From positions 18,966 through 82,965 of the forward strand of contig JAGONC010000011.1 in assembly GCA_017993235.1 (NCBI GenBank): a stretch of 64,000 bases of DNA. The letters run 5' to 3'. A program made the position numbers and the translations under genes. The notes beneath the pieces are model-generated. The model was given only the letters and a program-made list of their open reading frames with translations. It was not told the origin of the DNA and made no database searches. Positions 51,570-61,502 of this stretch are shown here, piece by piece (the first letter of the stretch is position 1; each line of letters starts with the position of its first letter). Source of the DNA: Lentimicrobiaceae bacterium. Its GTDB lineage: Bacteria; Bacteroidota; Bacteroidia; Bacteroidales; JAGONC01.

Positions 51570-54221
51570 CTATCCGTTTCGCAAAGCCGCCACTTGCTCT
51601 TCGATGACCTTGATCCGAGCTTCGGCGTCGGCTTTCTTCCTGCGTTCCTTTTCCACTACGGCAACGGGTGCACTTTGCTCAAAACGCTCATTGCTGAGTT
51701 TGCGTTCCACCGCTTCCAAAAATCCCCGCTGATAGGCCAGCTCTTCTTCCAGTTTAAGAACCTCGGCCTCGGTATCAATAGCAGAGGAGGAAAACGGAAT
51801 ATAAAACTCCGTGGATCGAATGATGAACGTAAGGGTATTGGCCGGTTTTTCGCCAACATAGGCAATGTCGGTCAGGTTGCAGAGCTTGCAGATGATGGGA
51901 TCGAAAGCCGTATTGGGCTCTTCACCAAAATTCTTCTTTACAAACAATTCCAGTGCTTCTTTCTGAGGGATCTTCTTTTCCTTTCGGATACTTCGCAGGG
52001 CTATAATGACATCCCGTTCATAATCAAAACGTTGCAGTAATTTACGGTTGATTCGTTTTCGCACCGGCAATCTGGAAACCATGATGCAGTCATCTTCTGC
52101 GCGATCCCGTAACCGGTGCCAGATCTCTTCCGTGATGAAAGGCATGAACGGATGGAGGATTTGCATTTGCTTTTCAAAAAGTTGTACAGTGGCTTCAAAG
52201 GTCACTGCATCAATGGATTTTTCGTATTCCGGTTTGATCATTTCAAGGTACCAGGAGCAGAAATCATCCCAGATCAGCTTATATACGAGCATTAACGCCT
52301 CGGAGATCCTGTATTTCTGATAGAGATCGTCCAGTTGATTCAGGGCCTGATGAAATCGGGATTCGAACCAGGTCACTGCCATTTTATTTGCAGGGCTCTG
52401 CCGCAGGGATGGGTCAACCTGCCATCCCCGGATCAATCGCAGCGCGTTCCAGATCTTGTTGCTGAAATTCCGTCCCTGTTCACAGAGCACCTCGTCAAAG
52501 GGCAGGTCGTTTCCGGCCGGAGAGGTCAGCAGCATTCCCACACGTGTGCCATCAGCACCATATTTGTCCATGAGCTCGATCGGATCGGGAGAATTGCCCA
52601 GTGACTTTGACATCTTCCGACCCTGTTCATCGCGTACGATCCCAGTCAGGTAGACATTGTGGAACGGCACTTGTTTCCTGTACTCCAGACCCGCCATGAT
52701 CATCCTTGCCACCCAGAAGAACAGGATCTCCGGTGCGGTGATCAGGTCGTTTGTGGGATAATAGTACCGGATATCCGGATTGCCGGGATATCGGATGCCG
52801 TCGAAAACCGAAATGGGCCACAGCCAGGAGGAAAACCATGTATCCAGGACATCTTCGTCCTGATGAAGATCTTCCGGACGGACCTCTTTTCCCGGGAATT
52901 TAACCTTTGCCTGCTGCAAGGCCTCTTCTTTGGATCTGGCAACAACGATCTCACCGGTGGGCAGGTAGTAAGCCGGAATCCGGTGACCCCACCACAGCTG
53001 GCGTGAAATGCACCAGTCCCTGACATTCTCCATCCAGTGTTTATAGGTATTTTTGAATTTGGCAGGATGGAACCTGACCGTATGATTGAGTACCACTTCC
53101 AGGGCTGGAGGAGCCAGTGCCTCCATTTTCAGGAACCATTGGAGCGACAGCCGGGGCTCGATGGCAACCTTGGTCCGTTCCGAGTAACCGACACGGTTCA
53201 CATAATCCTCGATCTTCACCATATGACCCTGTGCTGCAAGTTCCTCCGAAATCTTATCGCGGACCGCAAAACGGTCTTCACCGATATAGAGCTGGGCGGC
53301 CGGGCTCATGGTTCCATCGTCGTTGAAGACATCGATCACGGGCAAATGATGCTTCACCCCGATCCGGTAGTCTTCCATATCATGGGCCGGAGTGATCTTC
53401 AGGCATCCTGTTCCGAACTCCATATCCACATATTCATCGAAAATGATGGGAATAGATCGGTTGATCAGGGGGACCAGCACGCGGAGCCCGTCAAGATGCC
53501 GGTACCTTTTATCGGCCGGATTCACGCACACCGCCGTGTCACCCAGGATGGTCTCCGGCCGCGTGGTGGCCACGGTGATCCATTCATCTTCGGTATTCTC
53601 GATCCTGTACCGCACATAGTACAGTTTGGACTTCATTTCAACGGGCTTGACCTCTTCATCGCTGACAGCCGTCAGCGCTTTCGGATCCCAGTTGATCATC
53701 CTGATCCCCCGGTAGATCAACCCTTTATTGTACAGATCAATGAACACCTCAATGACCGATTCATAGAGTGCCTGATCCATCGTGAAGCGGGTTCGTTCCC
53801 AATCACATGACGCACCCAGCTTTTTGAGCTGCTCCAGGATAATGCCCCCGTGCTTTTCCTTCCATTCCCATGCATGCTGCAGAAATTCCTCCCGGGTAAT
53901 GTCATTCTTCCGGATCCCCTGCTCGCGGAGTTTTTCCACCACCTTGGCCTCCGTGGCGATCGAAGCATGGTCGGTACCCGGAAGCCATAATGCGTTTTTG
54001 CCCTGCATCCGGGCCCTGCGTACCAGTATGTCCTGGATCGTATTGTTAAGAATATGTCCCATGTGCAGCACACCGGTGACATTAGGCGGTGGAATGACAA
54101 TGCAATATGGCTCCCGCTCATCTGGAACCGAACGGAAATATCGGTTTTTCATCCAGACAGCATACCATTTGTCCTCTGTCAGTGCAGGATCGTATTTTGA
54201 CGGAATATCCATGAAACTCAA
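51570..54221 (-). CDS. valS: Valyl-tRNA synthetase
   Basis: An 883-residue class I aminoacyl-tRNA synthetase. The HIGH motif is '[20 protein letters not shown]' (~47-66); the KMSKS motif is '[15 protein letters not shown]' (~536). An editing domain lies between ('[20 protein letters not shown]', ~220). The anticodon-binding domain contains '[16 protein letters not shown]' and the C-terminus is the valine-type coiled coil with '[20 protein letters not shown]'. An ATG at 54212 is a possible alternative start (MDIPSKYDP). It charges tRNA-Val. Its end meets the AGCTTGT array. Confidence 0.98.
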   Translation of the reverse strand: MSFMDIPSKYDPALTEDKWYAVWMKNRYFRSVPDEREPYCIVIPPPNVTGVLHMGHILNNTIQDILVRRARMQGKNALWLPGTDHASIATEAKVVEKLREQGIRKNDITREEFLQHAWEWKEKHGGIILEQLKKLGASCDWERTRFTMDQALYESVIEVFIDLYNKGLIYRGIRMINWDPKALTAVSDEEVKPVEMKSKLYYVRYRIENTEDEWITVATTRPETILGDTAVCVNPADKRYRHLDGLRVLVPLINRSIPIIFDEYVDMEFGTGCLKITPAHDMEDYRIGVKHHLPVIDVFNDDGTMSPAAQLYIGEDRFAVRDKISEELAAQGHMVKIEDYVNRVGYSERTKVAIEPRLSLQWFLKMEALAPPALEVVLNHTVRFHPAKFKNTYKHWMENVRDWCISRQLWWGHRIPAYYLPTGEIVVARSKEEALQQAKVKFPGKEVRPEDLHQDEDVLDTWFSSWLWPISVFDGIRYPGNPDIRYYYPTNDLITAPEILFFWVARMIMAGLEYRKQVPFHNVYLTGIVRDEQGRKMSKSLGNSPDPIELMDKYGADGTRVGMLLTSPAGNDLPFDEVLCEQGRNFSNKIWNALRLIRGWQVDPSLRQSPANKMAVTWFESRFHQALNQLDDLYQKYRISEALMLVYKLIWDDFCSWYLEMIKPEYEKSIDAVTFEATVQLFEKQMQILHPFMPFITEEIWHRLRDRAEDDCIMVSRLPVRKRINRKLLQRFDYERDVIIALRSIRKEKKIPQKEALELFVKKNFGEEPNTAFDPIICKLCNLTDIAYVGEKPANTLTFIIRSTEFYIPFSSSAIDTEAEVLKLEEELAYQRGFLEAVERKLSNERFEQSAPVAVVEKERRKKADAEARIKVIEEQVAALRNG

Positions 54222-54260
54222 AAAATAGGTAGGTAATGAAGTTGTTGTGCAAAATTATAA

Positions 54261-54358
54261 AAGATCAAAGAGCAAATAGCAAAGATCAAAGAGCAAAATG
54301 CAAATGGTAAAAAGCCAGGTTTCGATTTCTGCTATTAGCTTTTTGATCTTTGATCTTA
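54261..54358. repeat. Heptanucleotide array with opposed arm (AAGATCA / TTTGATC)
   Basis: Eight seven-base units starting AAGATCA, AAGAGCA, AATAGCA, AAGATCA, AAGAGCA, AAATGCA (54261-54316), then an opposed arm with TTTTTGATC TTTGATCTT (54338-54358) that runs into the stop of the DUF58 gene. Together they can fold into an imperfect hairpin; a terminator for the DUF58 gene is possible. Confidence 0.75.
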
Positions 54359-55291
54359 ATAAAGCTTCTCCCGTTTAAGTAAGTAAGGTAGCAGAATCTG
54401 ATCAAATCCCTTATTGATGTCAGCCTCGACAAAATCGATGCGGTATTTTGCACACCGCAGCTTCAGTTCATTTCGATAGGAAGTAACAGTCTTTACATAC
54501 TCGTCCCTGACCTCAAATGGGTTCAGCCTGACCTCCTCACCCGTTTCCATATCAATGAAGCGATACGGTCTGTTTTCATATTCAAAATCCAGTTCCCTGG
54601 TTTTTTCAACAACATGGAACAGGATCACTTCATGCTTATTGTAACGAAGATGCTGTAAGGCGGTGAAAAGTTCATTCACGGGATTCCCTGAATCCATCAT
54701 ATCACTGAAAATGATCACCAGCGAGCGTTTATGGATCCGTTCGGCGATCTCGTGAAGGGCTTCTGTTGCAAGGGTATTCCTTCTCTCGCTCAGGGCAGCA
54801 GGCTGAAGCATCTTTTCCAGATTGCCGATCAGGTACTTATGGTGTACCGAACTGGACCTGGCTTCGGTCTGAAGTTCAATCTTATCGGAAAAAACACTGA
54901 GGCCAACGGCATCCCGCTGGCCTTTCAGCATATGCATCAATGCTGCGATCGCATAAATACTGAATGTGATCTTGTTGGGTTGATCAAACGTCGGTGATTC
55001 CAATACAGGGAAGTACATGGAAGATGAATGATCGAGAATGAACTGGCACCGCAGGTTGGTCTCCTCCTCGAACCGTTTGGTATAGAGCCGGTCGGTCCTG
55101 CCGTAGAGTTTCCAGTCGATATGCTTGATGGATTCTCCCTGATTGTACTGACGGTGTTCCGCAAATTCGACTGAAAAACCATGGAATGGGCTTTTGTGCA
55201 AACCCGTAATGAATCCGGCAACTACCTGTTTGGCAAGGAAGTCAAGGGATCCGTAATGTTCAATCCGGTTACGGTCCAGCTTATAATCCAT
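54356..55291 (-). CDS. DUF58 domain protein
   Basis: A 311-residue cytoplasmic protein with the DUF58 signature 'FAEHRQYNQGESIKHIDWKL' (~45-64) and a von Willebrand A-like fold: 'LRCQFILDHSSSMYFPVLES' (a MIDAS-like DxSxS) and 'KRSLVIIFSDMMDSGNP'. Such proteins work with MoxR AAA+ ATPases in chaperone-like assembly; no MoxR gene is visible in this window. I chose the second of two adjacent ATGs. Possibly cotranscribed with trxA, 41 bases upstream. Confidence 0.9.
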   Translation of the reverse strand: MDYKLDRNRIEHYGSLDFLAKQVVAGFITGLHKSPFHGFSVEFAEHRQYNQGESIKHIDWKLYGRTDRLYTKRFEEETNLRCQFILDHSSSMYFPVLESPTFDQPNKITFSIYAIAALMHMLKGQRDAVGLSVFSDKIELQTEARSSSVHHKYLIGNLEKMLQPAALSERRNTLATEALHEIAERIHKRSLVIIFSDMMDSGNPVNELFTALQHLRYNKHEVILFHVVEKTRELDFEYENRPYRFIDMETGEEVRLNPFEVRDEYVKTVTSYRNELKLRCAKYRIDFVEADINKGFDQILLPYLLKREKLY

Positions 55292-55332
55292 CAATGGTGA
55301 TAACGTTATTCAGAAATAATCCAGTAAAAAGA

Positions 55333-55650
55333 TTACAGTAATTTCTCAAGTTTACTGACCAGAACAGATTTGGGCACTGCACCCACCTGCTTGTCGACAA
55401 CCTGACCATTTTTGAAGAATAAAAGGGTAGGAATACTACGAACGCCGAACTGGGTGGTCGTTTTTGGATTTCCGTCCACATCCAGCTTCCCGACGATAAC
55501 CTTGCCGTCATATTCTTTTCCGATCTCATCAATGATGGGACCCACCAGCCGGCAAGGGCCGCACCAGACTGCCCACAGATCAAGGATAACGGGTTTACTG
55601 GCTTTCAATACGACCTCTTCAAAATTTGCATCAGTTATTTCCAGTGCCAT
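55333..55650 (-). CDS. trxA: Thioredoxin
   Basis: A 105-residue thioredoxin with the redox motif 'LWAVWCGPCRLVGPIIDEIG' (WCGPC, Cys ~30 and 33) and the cis-proline loop 'VRSIPTLLFFKNGQVV' (~72). It reduces protein disulfides in the cytoplasm; there is no signal peptide. It lies 50 bases downstream of dnaE and 41 upstream of the DUF58 gene on the same strand. Confidence 0.97.
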   Translation of the reverse strand: MALEITDANFEEVVLKASKPVILDLWAVWCGPCRLVGPIIDEIGKEYDGKVIVGKLDVDGNPKTTTQFGVRSIPTLLFFKNGQVVDKQVGAVPKSVLVSKLEKLL

Positions 55651-55700
55651 GATTCAATGATTTATTAGATGAATAATGCGTTGCAAAATTACCAAAATAT

Positions 55701-58700
55701 TCAAGCGAGTTTGTAGCTGATTCCCGGTATATCCTTTATCGTTTGCAGAAATTCCTTGCAGGGAACATGGTATTTCCCTGTCAGCATTTCGACCGATAGG
55801 TTTTCCTCCGGATCAGAGACGATGAATTTCAGTACGCATTTACCTTTCATTTTCTTGACAAACTTAAGGATCAGTTCGGTAAGCGGAGGTTGAACTGCCG
55901 ACAGCTGAAGCCGGACCGTGATCTCCCTGACCAGTTTTTCAATGGCTTCTGATAGCAACATCATGTTGAAGATCTTCAACTCCAGTTGAGAGTCTGAGTT
56001 ATATCGGGGCAGAACTTTTGCTTTGATCAGTACCGCTGTTCCACTGATGAGTAAATGCCTGAATCTGAGGAATTCTTCTGAAAAAAGTACCATCCGGTAA
56101 GTGTCAGTGAAATCTTCGATCATGAACGAGCCCATCGGATTTCCCTTCTGGGTAGTTCCCTGTTTCACCTCTGTCACCATGCCACCGATGGTCAGATCCC
56201 TGCCCCTGACAGCACCGGGATCCTGCTGAAGTTCGGCCAGGGTTATCGTACATAGATTATCCATCTCGAGCCTGAAATCATCGAGGGGATGACCGGAGAT
56301 ATAGAATCCGGTGACCTCTTTCTCGAAATTGATCTTGATCAGTTGCGTCCACGGTTCACAGTCGGGCAGCTGAATATCCGGCAGCTGGGTCATTACCTCA
56401 TCACCGAAAAGGCTGGCCTGCGATTCCATCTGACGGTTTTGATAATTTACGGCGTGCCGGAGCACCTTTTCCAGGAAGTTGGTTTCCTCGCCGGGTTCTT
56501 TATAAAAATACTGGGCGCGGTGCGAATTTCTGAAGCTGTCGAATGCACCGGCCATCGCCAGGGCTTCCAGGCTGCGTTTGTTCACCGTGCGGGAATTGAT
56601 CCTCCTGGCAAGATCAAAAATATCCGTTATGGGTCCGTTCCGGTCCCGCTCTTCAATGATGCTTTCAACCGCAGCTTCGCCGATGCCTTTAATGGCAGCC
56701 ATTCCAAACCGGATGGCTCCCGCTTTGTTCACCGTGAAGTTCAACTCACTCTCATTGATGTCGGGTCCCAGTACGTCAATTTTCTGGCGCCGGCACTCAT
56801 CGATGAAAAATGTGATCTTTTTGATATCGCTGAGGTTATGCGTCAGCACGGCTGCCATGTACTCCGGCGGATAGTTGGCTTTAAGGTAGGCTGTCTGGTA
56901 AGCGATCAGGGAGTAAGCTGCAGAATGTGACCGGTTAAATCCATAGTTGGCAAAGTCCAGCATGATGTTAAAGACCTCGATGGCCTTTGGCTCGCTGATG
57001 CCTTTGTTCCGTGCACCCTGAAGAAAATCCGCCCGTTGTTTTTCCATCTCTGCCTTTTCCTTTTTCCCCATTGCCCGGCGCAGAATGTCGGCCTTTCCCA
57101 GCGTAAACCCTCCCATACGTTGTGCAACCTGCATGATCTGTTCCTGGTAGACCATGATCCCGTAGGTCGGTTTCAGGATATCTTCCAGTAGCGGATCCAG
57201 GAATTCCACTTTCTCCCGGTTGTGCTTCCGGTTGATAAAGGAAGGAATGAACTGGATGGGGCCCGGTCGGTGCAACGCATTCATGGCGATGAGATCTTCC
57301 AGGTTCGAAGGTTTCAGTTCCTTCAGGTAGGCCCGCATCCCATCCGATTCAAACTGAAAGGTAGCGATGGTATCACCCCGCTGGTAGAGATCAAAGGTTT
57401 TGGGGTCGTCCAGCGGGAGATGGTCAATATCGATCTGGATCCCATGTCGTTTCCGGATCAGTTCAATGGCATCCTTAACGATCGACAGGGTCTTAAGACC
57501 AAGAAAGTCCATCTTCAGCATACCGACCTTTTCCACCAGTTTACCTTCATACTGTGTCACCATCATGGCAGAATCCTTGGCGATGGCCAGGGGTACATGT
57601 TCGATGAGCGAATCGGGCCCGATGATCACTCCGCAGGCATGGGTGCTGGTATGACGATTGGATCCTTCCAGGATTTCAGCAAACGTGAGCATCCTCCGAA
57701 TGTTTTCCGGGCCGTTTTTTTTCAGATCCGCCAGCTCCGGAACATCCTTGAATGCTTTCATCAGGGTCACACCGGGTTTTTCCGGTACCAGTTTGGCGAT
57801 CTTATCCACATCTTCCAGAGGCACCTTCAGAACGCGTCCGACATCGCGAATGGCGGAACGGGCTGCCATGGTGCCAAAGGTTATGATCTGAGCCACCCTT
57901 TCCTCACCGTATTTGTCCACAACATACTTCATGACACTGTCGCGGCCTGCATCGTCAAAATCCACGTCAATATCGGGCATGGTGACCCGCTCCGGATTCA
58001 GAAACCGTTCGAAAAGAAGATTGTACCTGATGGGATCGATGTTGGTGATCCCGGTACAGTAAGCTACGGCGGATCCTGCTGCCGATCCGCGCCCGGGACC
58101 GACCACCACCCCCATTTTACGGGCAGCATTGATGAAGTCCTGTACGATCAGAAAATATCCCGAAAAACCTTCCCGGTTAATTTCATCTAATTCATAATCA
58201 AGACGTTCCCTGATATCCGGGGTGATCTCCGGATACCGTTTGGCCGCCCCCTCGTAGGTGAGATAGCGTAAATAGTCGTACTCCGAAGCGAACTCCTCAG
58301 GCAACGGAAAATGGGGAACAATGACCGTATCGGTGGTGATGTGATAATCCTCCACCTTGTCCACAATTTCCCTTGTATTGGTAAGGACTTCCGGCATACC
58401 CGGAAAAAGAAGGGCCATTTCATCGGATGATTTTAAAAATTCCTGCCCGGTGTAATGCATCCCTTCCTCGGTTTCCATCTCTTTTCCCGTATTCAGGCAA
58501 ATGAGGATACGATGCGCTTCATGATCTTCCCTATGGATAAAATGAACATCATTGGTGGCAATCAACTTGACACCGTACCTCGCCGACAGATTCAGCAGGG
58601 ATTTGTTTACCTGCTCCTGTTCCTTCAATCCGTGGTTCTGCATTTCCAGGTAGAAATCCTCGCCAAAGATGTCGAGGTACTCCTCCAGTACCGTCGCAGC

Positions 58701-59168
58701 TCTTTCTTCTCCGTGCAGAAGGATCGTTGAGGGGATTTCTCCGCCCAGGCATGCCGAGGATGCGATAAGGCCTTCATGATACTGTCGCAGTAACGGTTTG
58801 TCAATTCTCGGTGTATAATAAAAATTCTCCCGCCGGTATCCCAGTGAACTGAGTTTGGAAAGATTCCGGTACCCTTGTGTGTTTTTGGCCAGCAGGATCA
58901 GGTGATAACCGCTCCGGTCCACCCTGGAGGCCTTATCGGCTCGGGTACGCCTTGCCACATAAATTTCACACCCCAGGATCGGCTTGATCTTGTATTTCTC
59001 CTTTGCAGCATTGTAGAATTTTAACAAGCCAAAAAGATTTCCGTGATCCGTAAGGGCAAGGGCATCCATTCCCATCTCTCCGGCCCTGGCGAGCAGCCCA
59101 TCGATCTTAGCTGCCCCGTCGAGGATAGAGAACTGAGAATGTACGTGTAAGTGCGTATAATCCAGCAT
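55701..59168 (-). CDS. dnaE: DNA polymerase III alpha subunit
   Basis: A 1155-residue replicative polymerase. N-terminal PHP domain: 'YTHLHVHSQFSILDGAAKID' (~4-23), 'DALALTDHGNLFGL' (~36). Polymerase active-site aspartates lie in 'TMPDIDVDFDDAGRDSVMKY' (~396-415; Asp 401 and 403). 'GVVVGPGRGSAAGSAVAYCT' is another family block. The C-terminal part has a helix-hairpin-helix region and an OB fold ('TIGGMVTEVKQGTTQKGNPM', ~1000). The DnaE1 type length and order are kept. The ATG at 59168 follows a divergent intergenic region shared with rpsP. Confidence 0.98.
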   Translation of the reverse strand: MLDYTHLHVHSQFSILDGAAKIDGLLARAGEMGMDALALTDHGNLFGLLKFYNAAKEKYKIKPILGCEIYVARRTRADKASRVDRSGYHLILLAKNTQGYRNLSKLSSLGYRRENFYYTPRIDKPLLRQYHEGLIASSACLGGEIPSTILLHGEERAATVLEEYLDIFGEDFYLEMQNHGLKEQEQVNKSLLNLSARYGVKLIATNDVHFIHREDHEAHRILICLNTGKEMETEEGMHYTGQEFLKSSDEMALLFPGMPEVLTNTREIVDKVEDYHITTDTVIVPHFPLPEEFASEYDYLRYLTYEGAAKRYPEITPDIRERLDYELDEINREGFSGYFLIVQDFINAARKMGVVVGPGRGSAAGSAVAYCTGITNIDPIRYNLLFERFLNPERVTMPDIDVDFDDAGRDSVMKYVVDKYGEERVAQIITFGTMAARSAIRDVGRVLKVPLEDVDKIAKLVPEKPGVTLMKAFKDVPELADLKKNGPENIRRMLTFAEILEGSNRHTSTHACGVIIGPDSLIEHVPLAIAKDSAMMVTQYEGKLVEKVGMLKMDFLGLKTLSIVKDAIELIRKRHGIQIDIDHLPLDDPKTFDLYQRGDTIATFQFESDGMRAYLKELKPSNLEDLIAMNALHRPGPIQFIPSFINRKHNREKVEFLDPLLEDILKPTYGIMVYQEQIMQVAQRMGGFTLGKADILRRAMGKKEKAEMEKQRADFLQGARNKGISEPKAIEVFNIMLDFANYGFNRSHSAAYSLIAYQTAYLKANYPPEYMAAVLTHNLSDIKKITFFIDECRRQKIDVLGPDINESELNFTVNKAGAIRFGMAAIKGIGEAAVESIIEERDRNGPITDIFDLARRINSRTVNKRSLEALAMAGAFDSFRNSHRAQYFYKEPGEETNFLEKVLRHAVNYQNRQMESQASLFGDEVMTQLPDIQLPDCEPWTQLIKINFEKEVTGFYISGHPLDDFRLEMDNLCTITLAELQQDPGAVRGRDLTIGGMVTEVKQGTTQKGNPMGSFMIEDFTDTYRMVLFSEEFLRFRHLLISGTAVLIKAKVLPRYNSDSQLELKIFNMMLLSEAIEKLVREITVRLQLSAVQPPLTELILKFVKKMKGKCVLKFIVSDPEENLSVEMLTGKYHVPCKEFLQTIKDIPGISYKLA

Positions 59169-59291
59169 ATGTAGTGGTTAATCGGTATGATGGGTATGAA
59201 TTTATAAAAATAGTCAGTTCTGACGAACGACAGGTGAATGTTGAAAAGTTTTGGCAATTTGGTCTTCAACGCAAATAAATGCCTGATGAAC

Positions 59292-59322
59292 TTTGATAAG
59301 TGAGAAAAAAATTCGATCTTTG
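59292..59322 (+). promoter_or_regulatory. Promoter of rpsP (TTTG-N19-GATCTTTG)
   Basis: TTTG at 59292-59295, a gap of exactly 19 bases, and GATCTTTG at 59315-59322, one base off the TAnnTTTG consensus. This is the best -33/-7 pair in the window and the expected place for a ribosomal-protein promoter. The transcript would have a ~75-base leader that contains the ATTGTCA repeats. Confidence 0.7.
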
Positions 59323-59340
59323 CAGCCCCTTTTTTGAAAA

Positions 59341-59361
59341 ATTGTCAATTGTCAATTGTCA
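59341..59361. repeat. Heptanucleotide repeat ATTGTCA, three units, in the rpsP leader
   Basis: Three perfect tandem units of ATTGTCA between the rpsP promoter and start codon. Confidence 0.9.
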
Positions 59362-59402
59362 ATTTAGTATGTAATCATTTAATTATTTAAGATTTACGAA
59401 TT

Positions 59403-59981
59403 ATGCCAGCAAGAATGAGATTACAACGGTTTGGGAAAAAAGGAAGAGTTTTTTTCCACATTGTAATAGCGGATGGTCGTGCACCACGTGATGGAAGGTT
59501 TATTGAAAAAATTGGCACTTACAATCCTTTAACCCGGCCGGCGGAAATTGACCTGGACACGGATAAGGCGTTGGAATGGCTCAACCGTGGCGCACAACCC
59601 TCGGATACCGTGAGAGCGATCCTCTCCTACAAGGGTATTCTGTATAAAAAGCATTTACTGAAGGGAGTCGAAAAAGGAGCCCTCACCCAGCAACAGGCCG
59701 ATGCTAAATTCAATGAATGGATGGTTGAAAAAGAGGCCAAGATCAGTGCCGTTGTGAAAGCGAGAGAGCTCCAGGGAAAAGAATACCGTAAAAAACGGAT
59801 CGAAGAGGAACTCAAGGTGATGGAAGCCATTTCGGCAAAAGTCGCACAAAAACGCACACAGGAGCTGAAAGCAGAAGCTGAGGAAGCCGAAGCGCGGGCG
59901 GAAGAGGCTGCTGAACCGGCAACCGAACCCGAACAGCCGGATACGCGTATGCCCGAAGAGCCTCACGCACCCCAGGCATAA
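59403..59981 (+). CDS. rpsP: Ribosomal protein S16, long-tailed form
   Basis: A 192-residue protein. Residues ~1-80 are S16 ('RMRLQRFGKKGRVFFHIVIA', 'DGRAPRDGRFIEKIGTYNPL', 'AIEWL'-like 'DKALEWLNRGAQPSDTVRAI'). The rest is a Glu/Ala/Lys-rich tail ('KRTQELKAEAEEAEARAEEA'), absent in most phyla but usual in Bacteroidota. Part of the 30S body. It is followed by rimM after 29 bases, the common order; trmD and rplS do not follow here. Confidence 0.97.
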   Translation: MPARMRLQRFGKKGRVFFHIVIADGRAPRDGRFIEKIGTYNPLTRPAEIDLDTDKALEWLNRGAQPSDTVRAILSYKGILYKKHLLKGVEKGALTQQQADAKFNEWMVEKEAKISAVVKARELQGKEYRKKRIEEELKVMEAISAKVAQKRTQELKAEAEEAEARAEEAAEPATEPEQPDTRMPEEPHAPQA

Positions 59982-60010
59982 AACTCCCCCAGCCACAATC
60001 CTCCCCGCTG

Positions 60011-60535
60011 ATGGATAAAAACGACTGCTACCGCGTGGGCAGGATCGTGAAATCCTTTGGATTTAAAGGAGAGGTCCTCCTTTTCTTCGAGAACGATCCG
60101 GCCGCTTCCTTTGCGGATCTGCCATCCCTTTTCGTTGAACGGGATGGCGAACTGATACCCTACTTTCCGGAAGAGTTCCAGATCAGGGATGAGCAGACAG
60201 TCCTGGTCAGGTTTGATGATGTAACAACAGAAGATGAGGCAAAGAAACTGGTGAACAGCGACCTCTATCTACCTATGGGCACATTACCCGCTGGGAGTCA
60301 ATCGAAAAGGCTGGCATCCTGGATCGAGGGATATAATGCTTTTAACCATGAAAAGGGATTTATCGGTGAGGTCAGGGGACTGATCAGGCTGAAGGAACAG
60401 GATCTTCTCCGCGTTATCAACCAGGGAAAAGAGATGCTTATCCCGGCAGTTGACTCCTATATTTTAAGCATCAACAAGCGGAAAAAGGAGATCCATCTGG
60501 ATCTACCTGAAGGCCTTCTGGACCTTAATCCGTGA
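60011..60535 (+). CDS. rimM: Ribosome maturation factor RimM
   Basis: A 174-residue protein that binds S19 and helps 16S rRNA processing. N-terminal RimM domain: 'YRVGRIVKSFGFKGEVLLFF', 'VRFDDVTTEDEAKKLVNSDL'; C-terminal PRC-barrel: 'FIGEVRGLIRLKEQDLLRVI', 'EMLIPAVDSYILSINKRKKE' and 'IHLDLPEGLLDL'. Start chosen at the ATG giving 'MDKNDCYRVGRIV'. Same transcript as rpsP is likely. Confidence 0.95.
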   Translation: MDKNDCYRVGRIVKSFGFKGEVLLFFENDPAASFADLPSLFVERDGELIPYFPEEFQIRDEQTVLVRFDDVTTEDEAKKLVNSDLYLPMGTLPAGSQSKRLASWIEGYNAFNHEKGFIGEVRGLIRLKEQDLLRVINQGKEMLIPAVDSYILSINKRKKEIHLDLPEGLLDLNP

Positions 60536-60556
60536 TCATTCCCCGACCATCCCGGG

Positions 60557-61420
60557 CTACCCTTCAATGCGTACCATCCGATTCCTATCGTGGATATCTC
60601 TTTTTAGAAGTATGCGACGATATCCTGCATCCCGGAACAGATCACAGACCTGAGATCCCATCTGCTCGTTGATCTCCAGGTAGATCTTCCCCCCGGGCGA
60701 CAGGTATCGCCCGGCAAAGGTGACAAGGGCCTCGTAGAAGATCAGCGGCCTTGAATCCTCAACATACAACGCCAGTGCTGGCTCATGATCAAGTACATTC
60801 GCTTTCATGCGGGCTTTATCTGCCTGCAAAACATAGGGAGGATTGCTGACCATCAGGTCAAAGCGGCCCGAAAAGTCCCACTGGTCAGGATTCAGGATAT
60901 CCATTTGAAGGAACTGGATATCTGTCATGAGCGTCTTCGCATTGAGCCGGGCGACATCCAGAGCCTTGTAACTGATATCCAGCGCGCTGACTGTCAAATC
61001 CGGGAAATTTCTTTTCAGCGCAATAGCAATGCATCCGCTGCCAGTACCCACATCAAGGATATTCAGGGATTGCCCGGCGATTCCCGCTGAAAGGTCAGAA
61101 AGGATCCAACGAACCAGTTCTTCCGTTTCCTGCCGGGGAATCAGCACGTGCTCATTGACCATAAATTCCAGCTCACAAAAATGAGCCCTGCCCAGGATAT
61201 ATTGAACCGGAACATGCTGCTTCAGGCGCTCAGTGGCAATATGAATACGCGAAAGAACCTTCCTGCTCACAGGCAGCTCGGGCTGGGAATGAAAGGTGAC
61301 CCGGGATTGCCCGAGATAATCCTCCAGGATCAGATCAGCTATATTGTTCAGTTCTCGGGATTCATAGTATCCTTCCAGCTGTTGCTTCATCATGGCAATG
61401 ACCTGCCCGACCGTGTTCAT
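60557..61420 (-). CDS. prmC: Peptide chain release factor N5-glutamine methyltransferase
   Basis: A 287-residue SAM-dependent methyltransferase that methylates the GGQ glutamine of release factors. N-terminal helical substrate domain ('VPVQYILGRAHFCELEFMVN', 'LIPRQETEELVRWIL'); SAM motif 'NILDVGTGSGCIAIALKRNF' (~119); catalytic 'DLMVSNPPYVLQADKARMK' with NPPY (~195). Convergent with rimM, 21 bases apart, and divergent from the isomerase lipoprotein gene. Confidence 0.96.
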   Translation of the reverse strand: MNTVGQVIAMMKQQLEGYYESRELNNIADLILEDYLGQSRVTFHSQPELPVSRKVLSRIHIATERLKQHVPVQYILGRAHFCELEFMVNEHVLIPRQETEELVRWILSDLSAGIAGQSLNILDVGTGSGCIAIALKRNFPDLTVSALDISYKALDVARLNAKTLMTDIQFLQMDILNPDQWDFSGRFDLMVSNPPYVLQADKARMKANVLDHEPALALYVEDSRPLIFYEALVTFAGRYLSPGGKIYLEINEQMGSQVCDLFRDAGYRRILLKRDIHDRNRMVRIEG

Positions 61421-61502
61421 GAGAGCTAATTTACAGAATGAAAACAGAACGAATTTATAAAAAAGATGTATACTTTTAATCCTGGTTCAACCTTTATGCA
61501 TC

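Noticed and set aside
53037..53810. A 257-codon plus-strand frame inside valS
   Set aside because: Antisense to a complete valyl-tRNA synthetase gene; composition reflects the opposite strand.
57222..58190. A 322-codon plus-strand frame inside dnaE
   Set aside because: It lies wholly antisense to dnaE, whose motifs are intact; its protein shows no family pattern.
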